64,000 nt of DNA from Hypericum androsaemum (taxonomy: Eukaryota > Streptophyta > Magnoliopsida > Malpighiales > Hypericaceae). Below, piece by piece: positions 52,331-60,574 of the stretch. Both the position numbers and the translations under genes were made by a program. Every line of letters starts with the position of its first letter. Within the stretch, counting starts at the first letter, position 1. The stretch covers positions 6,815,906-6,879,905 of the forward strand of contig OZ023199.1 of assembly GCA_963995505.1 (NCBI GenBank), in the 5' to 3' direction. The notes below the pieces were generated by a model, which made no database searches, was not told the origin of the DNA, and was given only the letters and a program-made list of their open reading frames with translations.

Positions 52331-55300
52331 ATGTCGCATGAAGGTCAAACTATGGAAAACATAGACCTTAAGTTATTAGTGGATGCCTTGGCCGGGAAGC
52401 TCGAGCGGATGGTGCAAGCTCAGATGGAGCCTTTGCAACTACGCGTGGATGCCGTGGAGAATTCTCGTGACAACCCCCAAACGCGAGGCGAACTCCAAAG
52501 GCGTAGGAGAGGAGTACCTATTGGAGAATCAAGCGGAGCTGATTCTGAGTCGGAAGAAGGCGTAGGCTCTACAAGGAGTCTTAGGAGAGCAAGAACAAAC
52601 CGTCCACCTAGGGAGGCAAGGCCAAGGAGAGACGACAACATAGGAAGTATCAAACTGAAGATACCTTCCTTTGCTGGTCGTTCTGACCCGGAGGCATACT
52701 TAGAGTGGGAGAAGAAGATTGAGTTTGTGTTTGATTGCCACAATAGCTCCGAAGAAAAGAAGGTAAAACTTGCCATCACCGAATTCACTGATTATGCTAT
52801 AACTTGGTGGGATCAACTTGTGACTAGCAGGAGGAGAAATAGAGAACGCCCTATAGCTACTTGGGAAGACATGAAAGTGGTGATGAGGAAGAGATTTGTT
52901 CCAAGTCATTACTATAGAGAGCTGTATAAGAAGTTACAAGGAATGAGGCAAGGAAGTTTGAGTGTGGAGGAGTATTTCAAACAGATGGAGATGGCCATGA
53001 TAAGAGCTGATATAGATGAAGATAGAGAAGTTACAATGGCAAGGTTCTTGAATGGACTCAATCCTGAAATTCAAGACAAAGTTGAGTTGCAACACTATGT
53101 GGAGTTGGAGGACATGGTGCATATGGCAACGAAAATTGAGAAGCAACTCAAGAGAGGAGAGGGGAGAACAAAAGCTACATCGAATTCTACTTGGAAGCCA
53201 AACTACCAAAAGAAGTTTGACAAGCCACAAGCAGCCAAAGTAGAGCATAAATCCGAGAGTTCTCAAGCTAATTCTCAAAGGAAAGTGGAAGTCACTCCAG
53301 CTAGGAACCGTGACATCAAGTGCTTTAAGTGTCAAGGAAGAGGGCACATCTCAAGTCAATGCCCTAACAAGCAAGCAATGGTGATCAAGGAGAGTGGAGA
53401 GATTGAAACTGAAGAAGAGGATTCGGAGCATGAAAGCATGCCTTCTTTGGAGGATGTATCCGAGGAAGAGTACCAAGCTGCTGAGAGGCTTACTCTTGTG
53501 TCTAGAAGAGCATTGAATGTGCAAATAAAAGAAGAAAATGATGTGGCTCAAAGAGAAAATATTTTTCACACAAGGTGCTATGTCAAAGACAAGGTGTGTA
53601 GTGTCATCATAGATGGAGGAAGTTGTGCTAATGTTGCAAGCACTACTATGGTGGAGAAGTTAGGGTTACTCACGGGAAAACACCCTAAGCCTTACAAACT
53701 ACAATGGCTGAATGATAGTGGAGAAGTACGAGTGATGAAGCAAGTATTGGTAGCATTCTGCATTGGCAACTATGAGGATGAAGTGTTGTGTGATGTTGTA
53801 CCAATGCAAGCTGGTCACCTATTGTTAGGAAGGCCGTGGCAGTTTGATAGGAAAGTGCATCATGATGGCTACACCAACAAGTATTCACTAATACTTAAGA
53901 AGAGAGTAATCACCTTGGCACCCTTGTCACCATCACAAGTTTGTGAAGATCAACGTCAGTTGCAAAAAGAAAGTGATGAGCAAAGAGAACGTGACAAGAA
54001 GAAAAAGAATGAGAGGAGAGAAGAAGCTGAAAAAAAGATAAGAAAAATGGCCAATGGAGAGGAAAAGATTGAGAAAACAAAAGAAGCCGGAAAAACAGAA
54101 ATTAAAACGGCCAAAGAGAGAAAAACCGAGAGTTGGAAAAAGAGTTACTATGTGGGAACAAATGATATTAAGCAAGCATGCTTTGAAAAGAAGCCTATGA
54201 TCTTACTTCGGTATAGAGAGGCACTTTTAAACACTAACGAGCTTGAACCACATGTACCTAGTACGGTTGTGTCTCTTTTGCAGGATTACAAGGATGTCTT
54301 TCCCGACGAGCTACCACCTGGTTTGCCACCTATTCGTGGGATTGAACATCAAATAGACTTTGTCCCGGGAGCTACCATACCTAACCGTCCCGCATATAGA
54401 AGCAATCCTGAAGAGACAAAGGAGCCTGAGAAGCAAGTCAACGAGCTGTTGGAGAAAGGGTACGTAAGAGAGAGCATGAGTCCATGTGCTGTTCCAGTCC
54501 TACTTGTGCCCAAGAAGGATAAAACATGGAGAATGTGTGTTGATTGCCGAGCAGTCAACAACATAACGGTAAAATATCGTCACCCTATCCCTCGTTTAGA
54601 TGACATGTTAGATGAGTTGCATGGTTCTTGCATGTTTTCTAAGATTGATTTGAAGAGTGGTTATCATCAAATTAGGATGAAAGAAGGAGATGAGTGGAAG
54701 ACTGCTTTCAAAACTAAGTATGGGTTGTATGAGTGGATGGTCATGCCATTTGGTTTGTCCAACGCACCTAGCACGTTTATGCGACTCATGAATCATGTTC
54801 TACGTCCATTCATTGGTAAATTTGTAGTTGTTTACTTTGATGATATACTCATTTATAACAAGAGCATGGAGGATCATCTAGAACATTTGAAATCTGTCTT
54901 AGATGCACTTAGAGAAGAACAATTGTTTGCTAACTTGAAGAAGTGCACCTTTTGTACGGATAAGCTTGTATTCTTGGGTTTTGTTGTTGGAGCTAACGGA
55001 ATACAGGTTGATGAAGAAAAGATCCGAGCTATCCGTGAATGGCCAAGCCCTACAAGTGTTGCTAATGTTAGGAGCTTTCATGGACTAGCTAGTTTTTATA
55101 GGAGATTTGTGAAGGACTTTAGTAGCATAGCCGCACCCATAACTGAAGTCATCAAGAAGAACGTGGGCTTTACTTGGGGAGAAGCTCAAGAGAAGGCTTT
55201 CCAACTACTGAAAGGGAAGTTGACTAATGCACCCTTGTTAGCTTTACCTAATTTCTCTAAGACTTTTGAAATAGAGTGTGATGCTTCTGGTGTAGGAATT

Positions 55301-57118
55301 GGAGCTGTCCTTATGCAAGAAGGAAGACCTATTGCATACTTTAGTGAGAAACTAAGTGGTGCAACCTTGAATTACCCGACCTATGACAAGGAGTTGTACG
55401 CACTAGTTCGAGCATTGGAGACATGGCAGCATTATTTGTGGCCCAAGGAGTTCGTGATTCACACTGATCATGAGTCACTCAAGCACTTAAAGGGGCAACA
55501 CAAGCTGAACAAGAGGCATGCACGATGGGTGGAATTCATTGAGACATTTCCTTATGTCATTCGCTACAAGCAAGGTAAGGAAAATGTAGTGGCTGATGCA
55601 CTATCACGAAGGTACGCCTTGATCTCAACTCTTGATGCTAAACTACTTGGCTTTGAACACATTAAGGAGATGTATGTTGATGATGTTGATTTTGGCGAGT
55701 TGTTTAGATCAACTGAAAGAAGTGCGTTTGGTAAGTTCTTTCGTAATGAAGGTTACCTATTTCGTGAAAACAAACTTTGTGTGCCTAATTGTTCGATGCG
55801 AGAATTACTAATTCAGGAGGCACATGGAGGTGGCTTAATGGGGCATTTTGGAATTGCAAAGACCTTGGCAATGCTACAAGATCATTTCTTTTGGCCACAC
55901 ATGAAGAGAGACGTTGAGAGAGTTTGTGGTCGTTGCATCACTTGCAAGCAAGCCAAGTCAAAGGTAAAACCCCATGGTTTGTACACCCCACTACCTATAC
56001 CTAGTGAGCCCTGGATTGATATCTCTATGGATTTTGTGTTAGGCCTACCTAGGACTAAGCGTGGAAGAGATTCAATTTTTGTGGTAGTGGATAGGTTTTC
56101 TAAGATGGCACATTTCATTCCATGTCATAAGACTGATGATGCTTCAAATATTGCTGATTTGTTCTTTAGAGAGGTTGTTAGGTTACATGGCATGCCTAGG
56201 ACAATTATCTCTGATAGAGATGCTAAGTTCCTAAGTTACTTTTGGAAAACCTTGTGGTGCAAGTTAGGTACTAAGTTGTTGTTTTCTACTACTTGTCATC
56301 CTCAAACTGATGGTCAAACTGAAGTAGTAAATAGGACTTTGTCTACACTTTTAAGAGCACTCATTAAGCATAACATTAAGACTTGGGAAGAATGTTTGCC
56401 TCATGTTGAGTTTGCTTATAATCGTTCTGTCCATTCTGCTACTCAATTCTCACCATTTGAGCTTGTTTATGGATTTAACCCTTTGACTCCATTGGATTTA
56501 TCACCTCTACCTTCGAGTGAGCATGTTAACTTAGATGGAAAGAAGAAAGCTGAATTTGTCAAGCAGTTACATGAGAAAGCTAGAATGAACATCGAGAAGC
56601 GCACGGAGCACTATGCAAGGCAAGCAAACAAAGGAAGGCACAAGGTTGTCTTTGAGCCGGGCGATTGGGTTTGGCTACATATGAGGAAGGAGCGTTTTCC
56701 TGTCCAAAGACGTTCAAAGTTGCTACCACGGGGAGATGGTCCATTCCAAGTGCTAGAACGCATTAATGATAATGCCTACAAGCTAGACCTTCCGGGTGAG
56801 TATAGTGTAAGTGCTTCGTTTAATGTGGCTGACTTGAGTCCGTTTGATGTAGGTGATGATTTGAGGACAAATCCTTTTCAAGAGGAGGGGACTGATGTGA
56901 GCAAGCCTACGGATGCACCAACTATCAAGCTTGTAGACTCGAAGCAAGTTCAAGTTCCAATTGGGCCAATGACAAGAGCAAGAGCTAGGAAGTTGCAATC
57001 TGATTTCAATGGACTAATGCATGAAGTTTGGGCTCAAGCAAGTTCGTGGAGGACCAAGGACGTCCAAGAAACCCAAGGGAGGCCCATGCACGTTTTGGAG
57101 GCTGAATGGGAAGCTTGA
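52331..57118 (+). CDS. CRM-like Ty3-gypsy gag-pol polyprotein, intact, 1595 residues
   Basis: One open frame from ATG at 52331 encodes, in order: gag (about residues 110-280; [17 protein letters not shown] core, [18 protein letters not shown]), a zinc knuckle starting C331 ([14 protein letters not shown]), aspartic protease with D428 in IDGGSCANV and [10 protein letters not shown], reverse transcriptase with YFDDIL (D837, D838), RNase H with D984 in CDASGVGIG, then integrase with H1165, H1172, C1202 and C1205 of the zinc site and the D1234, D1295, E1331 triad (35 residues between the last two). The C-terminus has a [15 protein letters not shown] segment and TRARARKLQ. All catalytic residues expected of the family are present. 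The last 75 residues are encoded by the 3' LTR. Start chosen as the first ATG after the leader. Confidence 0.93.
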   Translation: MSHEGQTMENIDLKLLVDALAGKLERMVQAQMEPLQLRVDAVENSRDNPQTRGELQRRRRGVPIGESSGADSESEEGVGSTRSLRRARTNRPPREARPRRDDNIGSIKLKIPSFAGRSDPEAYLEWEKKIEFVFDCHNSSEEKKVKLAITEFTDYAITWWDQLVTSRRRNRERPIATWEDMKVVMRKRFVPSHYYRELYKKLQGMRQGSLSVEEYFKQMEMAMIRADIDEDREVTMARFLNGLNPEIQDKVELQHYVELEDMVHMATKIEKQLKRGEGRTKATSNSTWKPNYQKKFDKPQAAKVEHKSESSQANSQRKVEVTPARNRDIKCFKCQGRGHISSQCPNKQAMVIKESGEIETEEEDSEHESMPSLEDVSEEEYQAAERLTLVSRRALNVQIKEENDVAQRENIFHTRCYVKDKVCSVIIDGGSCANVASTTMVEKLGLLTGKHPKPYKLQWLNDSGEVRVMKQVLVAFCIGNYEDEVLCDVVPMQAGHLLLGRPWQFDRKVHHDGYTNKYSLILKKRVITLAPLSPSQVCEDQRQLQKESDEQRERDKKKKNERREEAEKKIRKMANGEEKIEKTKEAGKTEIKTAKERKTESWKKSYYVGTNDIKQACFEKKPMILLRYREALLNTNELEPHVPSTVVSLLQDYKDVFPDELPPGLPPIRGIEHQIDFVPGATIPNRPAYRSNPEETKEPEKQVNELLEKGYVRESMSPCAVPVLLVPKKDKTWRMCVDCRAVNNITVKYRHPIPRLDDMLDELHGSCMFSKIDLKSGYHQIRMKEGDEWKTAFKTKYGLYEWMVMPFGLSNAPSTFMRLMNHVLRPFIGKFVVVYFDDILIYNKSMEDHLEHLKSVLDALREEQLFANLKKCTFCTDKLVFLGFVVGANGIQVDEEKIRAIREWPSPTSVANVRSFHGLASFYRRFVKDFSSIAAPITEVIKKNVGFTWGEAQEKAFQLLKGKLTNAPLLALPNFSKTFEIECDASGVGIGAVLMQEGRPIAYFSEKLSGATLNYPTYDKELYALVRALETWQHYLWPKEFVIHTDHESLKHLKGQHKLNKRHARWVEFIETFPYVIRYKQGKENVVADALSRRYALISTLDAKLLGFEHIKEMYVDDVDFGELFRSTERSAFGKFFRNEGYLFRENKLCVPNCSMRELLIQEAHGGGLMGHFGIAKTLAMLQDHFFWPHMKRDVERVCGRCITCKQAKSKVKPHGLYTPLPIPSEPWIDISMDFVLGLPRTKRGRDSIFVVVDRFSKMAHFIPCHKTDDASNIADLFFREVVRLHGMPRTIISDRDAKFLSYFWKTLWCKLGTKLLFSTTCHPQTDGQTEVVNRTLSTLLRALIKHNIKTWEECLPHVEFAYNRSVHSATQFSPFELVYGFNPLTPLDLSPLPSSEHVNLDGKKKAEFVKQLHEKARMNIEKRTEHYARQANKGRHKVVFEPGDWVWLHMRKERFPVQRRSKLLPRGDGPFQVLERINDNAYKLDLPGEYSVSASFNVADLSPFDVGDDLRTNPFQEEGTDVSKPTDAPTIKLVDSKQVQVPIGPMTRARARKLQSDFNGLMHEVWAQASSWRTKDVQETQGRPMHVLEAEWEA

Positions 57119-57698
57119 CATGCACGAAAGCTTCTAGATGCATGCGCACATGGAGAATCAAGAAGAATCAGCCTATTTAGGCCATGCATCTAATTGTTTT
57201 GGACGTGCAACTAGTAGCTATTCTATTAGATATTATTTGCTTATATTATTCCTTGTTTAGTTGCATAAGTTCGGCCAGAATCTCCTTAGAATAGGAAAGA
57301 GAGTTTTGGCCAGCCTTTGAATTCCTTTTAAGGAGTTAGCTTGTTTAGGAATATTTTGGTACTTTGGGAGCCTATATAAAGAGGACTCCTAGCAATAAAA
57401 CGTACACACACAATTCGGAAATACTTAGCATTGGCTAATTGAGAGTTTTGATACTCGTTTGTTCTTGCTTAGGCTGGTGAGTCGTCTTGGCTAGAATTTA
57501 TCCTTCACTTATCAAGCGGATATTCCCTCCCCGCTTGTGGCGTGATACGTCCTTAGGTCAAGGTTCAGAAGCCCTTGCAGCGGGTTGAGGTACCAATTCG
57601 TGCCTTAGTTCGTGTAAGTTCTTGTGAGTTGTGATCTGTTCCATTCTAAAGTAACAAACGGTCCGAGTTGTGAATCTTTTCCGCGGAGATTCATATCA
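56893..57698 (+). repeat. CRM-like element, right LTR
   Basis: 806 bases. Its first 226 bases encode the last 75 residues of gag-pol, with stop TGA at 57116-57118. Confidence 0.9.
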
Positions 57699-57709
57699 GG
57701 AGGGATGTT

Positions 57710-57966
57710 TGTGATACCCCGAAAATGATATGTTTTGTCTGAAAGTCTTAAGTGATTTGTTGGTACTATCCATACCAACAAGGTGCACATTTTTTCTGGT
57801 ACACTTCTTGAGAGAATTCCAAGGTTAAATGCGTTTGACCGGGAGTAGGATCAGGATGGGTGACCTTCTGGGAAATTTTTGGAATGCGTGCGAGTGAGGA
57901 CAAAGCACGATAGAAAGGACCCATGTTAGTATGTAGACACAATCGATCGGATCACGGAACATTCCA
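57710..57966 (+). repeat. Cassandra right LTR with 5S-rRNA-like core
   Basis: Between about 57795 and 57895 the LTR follows plant 5S rRNA: an A-box-like AAGGTTAAATGCGTTTGACC (57821-57840), GGGAGTAGGA as intermediate element, and a C-box-like AGGATGGGTGACCTTCTGGG (57853-57872). These are the internal RNA polymerase III promoter parts of 5S genes. The C box is almost unchanged; the rest is diverged. Confidence 0.85.
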
Positions 57967-58928
57967 GATCATTAGGGTGGAAAGTGGAAATAACCGTCTG
58001 CACGCTGAAGATAGTGACGGTTATGGGGGAAATCATGCGGACGAAACTGTGTGTCAACCGGTTCATCATGGGCATATGACAACAGATGAGGATGAAATCA
58101 TTGATCTTCTTTGCGATCTGGACATAGCAAATTCTGATGATCAGGTTCTATCTCATCTATCAATCAATTCTAAGGCCTTCATGTCGGTGATAACGAATGC
58201 ATGAAAACCACGGAGAGGGTTCGATGTCATGAAAATAGCAAAGAATCGGTTCCTGTTTCAGTTCAAGTCCAGGCGTGACATGGATAGGGTTTTGCAAGAG
58301 CAGTTGTGGCACTTTGATCGTAATGTTATAATTCTGAGCCCTATCGCTGCAAATGTTCAAGCTTCTATGGTAAACCTATTTGTTGTTTCTTTCTGGATAA
58401 GAGTGTATAACCTTCCACTAGGAAATGGTCACAGCTAGGGCTATTGGGCAACTCATTGGAACATTTATTGAATGGGATGGTTCCCACTCTTATCGTGGCA
58501 AGTTCATGCACATCCGGGTCAAAGTGGATGTCCGAAGCTCTCTTCCCCGACGAAAATGGTTCAGTTTCCACGTGGGTACGGTGGTATCGGTTCATAAGTA
58601 CGAGAAGTTACAGTCTTTTTGTTATGGATGTGGGCGGTTAGGTAATCTGGAAAAGGACTGCGAGCTTGGTGATGATGATGACCAGCGTCCTGTTTCAGCG
58701 AACAATTATGGAAGCTGGAAGGCGTCCCCTCCGAAGCCTAAGAGATATTCAGATCAGCGCTGGGCGATCTCGCCCACTGTTCGCCCTTGGCGCACAAACT
58801 CGCAATGTGCTGGAAATGATTCCGAATCCCAGTGTTCGGAGAGCCAGCCGGTTCATGTAACTTGTCAAATGAAATTTATCGGCCCAATATTTGCACAAAT
58901 TTTACTTTGTGTTTTGTGCGACGTGTAA
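57967..58928 (+). pseudogene. LINE-C ORF1 (DUF4283-like domain and zinc knuckle)
   Basis: Reads IIDLLCDLDIANSDDQV, then after a TGA the RNA-binding-like segment FLFQFKSRRDMDRVLQEQLW, and after a further shift ARAIGQLIGTFIEWDG, FMHIRVKVDVRSSLPRRKW and the C-x2-C-x4-H-x4-C-type finger beginning CYGC. Such ORF1 proteins bind the LINE RNA. One stop and a frame change show that it is dead. Confidence 0.7.
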
Positions 58929-59031
58929 GTATAATAAATAGTCCACGAGTATAGTATATAAATTGACAAAACAATGATAGTTTAATTTCTGGATAGTGTA
59001 ATGTAAAATTTTACTTTTTCATAAAAATTAC
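58870..59031 (-). other. Relic of intron 1 of the inverted gene 2 fragment
   Basis: Partly alignable (minus strand) with gene 1 intron 1 just after exon 1 (24240-24338). The left junction with LINE-C near 58870 marks a rearrangement breakpoint. Confidence 0.5.
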
Positions 59032-59131
59032 TTTCATCCGGATGAAGCTGGAAAGAAGCTATTGACTCGACACGACTGAAAGCTACCAACAGAGAGAGAA
59101 GAACCCAATGCAGTTTGCTAGGGGTGAACAT
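59032..59131 (-). pseudogene. Gene 2 first exon, on the strand opposite the rest of gene 2
   Basis: This 100-base block is nearly identical to exon 1 of gene 1: same start [18 protein letters not shown], same FQLHPDE end, and a usable AAA|GTAATT donor. The flanks are also homologous: sequence at 59132-59215 matches the gene 1 leader, including a TATATAA motif at about 59173-59179, and 58880-59031 weakly matches intron 1. It is on the minus strand, whereas exons 2-7 of the paralogue are on the plus strand from 60575. So it cannot be joined to them in one transcript. Confidence 0.85.
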
Positions 59132-60574
59132 AACTACACTTTTGATAAACAAAATTATCCTCGTGCATTTCTTATATAATTGATCGGCTTTATATCGACG
59201 TATGGCCCATTTTAATTGGATTTGGATTCAGAGGGAACTCCATAAAAATCATCCCTATAGTATAGACTAAATTTGGACCTTTAGATCGATTAAAATTAAA
59301 AAATCTAAGATCTAACGGTCCAAATCTTTTAGAGAGTATTTTGGTGTTTCAACCCAAAAATTGCTAGCTGGATTTCCTTCCTCTCCCTTCCGTAATTTCC
59401 TCTCCCATTATTCCAGCAAAAAAAATTTCCTTTCCCAATTCCCGTAATCGAATCTCTTGCAAGGAAATTGCCAGCGACTGTCCTTCATCTTCATCTCCTT
59501 CCCCCATCTGTTCTTCCCCATACTCTAGTTGAAATAGTCTTCTTCATGAGTTGACTTTGTTATTTTTTTAAGGACGTGTATGCGATTGGTTTTTGATTAT
59601 TTTTATTTTGGTTTTATTTTTTTTATTCCCATATATTTGTACAGGTTATAACAGGAGTCATTTTCGTCATGAACTTTTTAACGTCCTTGGTTGGAAAGTA
59701 AAGTGATATCGATATTCGAATATTTTTGCAGCGGTTTTTTTCCGGTTGTGATATTGGTTTCAAATGTATCGCCGAACAATTTCACTTCCCTATTTTACTT
59801 TTGAGAATTCGTTTGTCCTTGGTAGCTCCCTAATTAGACAAAAAAAATTCCATCTCCAGTAACATGAATTTAATCTTTGGGTCCAAAAAATTTGGCATTG
59901 ATGAATCTACCAATATCATTTTGGTGACGTACCAATATCATATCTCATCAATCATATAAATTTGGCATTGTCGTATACCAATAACATATAAATTGGATAC
60001 CGTTCTCATCAATCATTCTGAAACAATGTCATATATGTACCAATGTCGTAATATCAATACAGACGATACCAATACCATCTAAAATACCATATAAATGCAA
60101 TCTCATAGAAGCAATAAACCAATATCATAGAAGAAAAAAACCAATATCTTAGAAGTAGGTAACCAATATCGGAGAAGACAGAAACCAATATCGGATTAGA
60201 AGAAAACCAATATCATATATGCAAGTTATTTTCTCAAGGATAGTAAATACATGGGAGGGAGATGGAAAGCCTTTAGTTCAAGGACAATTTTTTTTAAAAT
60301 TTTGGCAGGGTTAGCCGATTAGGGGTATTTTTGTCACTATGAAAAATATCTGGCTGGAAAAATGACCGAAAAATAAATTTAGGGATTTATCAATTAATTT
60401 TGCAAACATAAGCGACTTATCAACATTGGGCTGTCCTGATTAATTAAAACATCAGGACCTATGGCTATTTTACCCTTTTCAACAAAGTAAACATATAAAA
60501 AGTGATTGGATACATGCTCGAGTAAAATAACAATTTTATACTTACCCCAACTTCTATCCTCTAAAATCATGCAG
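59132..60574. other. Inverted promoter remnant, spacer and AATATC repeat
   Basis: 59132-59215 matches the leader of gene 1. 59216-59930 is unassigned. 59930-60225 is a degenerate repeat of ACCAATATC(A/G) words. 60380-60574 is the end of intron 1 before exon 2 of gene 2. The second inversion breakpoint must lie between about 59220 and 60540. Confidence 0.5.
59930..60225 (+). repeat. Degenerate ACCAATATC repeat
   Basis: CCAATATC(A/G/T) recurs about ten times at roughly 20-30-base spacing, often followed by TAGAAGA or GGAGAAGA. Confidence 0.6.

Larger units (their letters stand above)
50897..57698 (+). mobile_element. Complete, young Ty3-gypsy retrotransposon of CRM (chromovirus) type
   Basis: The LTRs at 50897-51702 and 56893-57698 are both exactly 806 bases, start TGATGTGAGC and end TTCATATCA. 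I find three differences between them (near 51004, 51117 and 51183 of the left copy). A perfect 5-base duplication GGAGG flanks it at 50892-50896 and 57699-57703. The primer-binding site TTGGTATCAGAGC (Met tRNA) is at 51704-51716 and the polypurine tract AGAGGAGGGGAC ends at 56892. It encodes one uninterrupted gag-pol. Its C-terminus ([12 protein letters not shown] within the LTR) and the read-through into the LTR fit my knowledge of the CRM clade; the clade call is an inference. Confidence 0.9.
49412..57966 (+). mobile_element. Cassandra TRIM retrotransposon with nested insertions
   Basis: Without insertions it is about 620 bases. Left LTR 49412-49568 plus 50698-50799, internal part 50800-50896 plus 57704-57709, right LTR 57710-57966. 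Both LTRs start TGTGATACCCCGAAAATGAT. The left ends GGGGCATTACA and the right CGGAACATTCCA. The start of the internal part (TTGCTATCTTAGC) is a mutated Met-tRNA primer-binding site, and TTAAGGAGGGATGTT precedes the right LTR as polypurine tract. There is no coding sequence. LTRs with a 5S-rRNA-like core are the known signature of Cassandra elements. Confidence 0.85.
49080..58860 (+). mobile_element. LINE-C 5' part (5' UTR and ORF1), split by a Cassandra element
   Basis: 49080-49411 holds a leader with AATTAGGGTTTT motifs and an ORF1 start at about 49310 reading MEVSEASGGGCRRAKDDGFG. The frame resumes at 57967 with the gag-like domain found in plant LINE ORF1 (RFLFQFKSRRDMDRVLQEQ, RVYNLPLG) and a CCHC knuckle (CYGCGRLGNLEKDC, near 58620). 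Near-matching GATGA/GATCA flank the Cassandra insertion. The LINE ends abruptly near 58870, where sequence related to the receptor-kinase gene begins; keeping the 5' end and losing the 3' end is unusual for a LINE. Confidence 0.7.

Noticed and set aside
52420..54175. Minus-strand open frames opposite gag-pol
   Set aside because: They are shadows of the intact plus-strand gag-pol; no independent coding signal.
57795..57895. A 5S rRNA gene
   Set aside because: Only the promoter boxes are well kept; the sequence lies inside both LTRs of a TRIM and is too diverged to be ribosomal.
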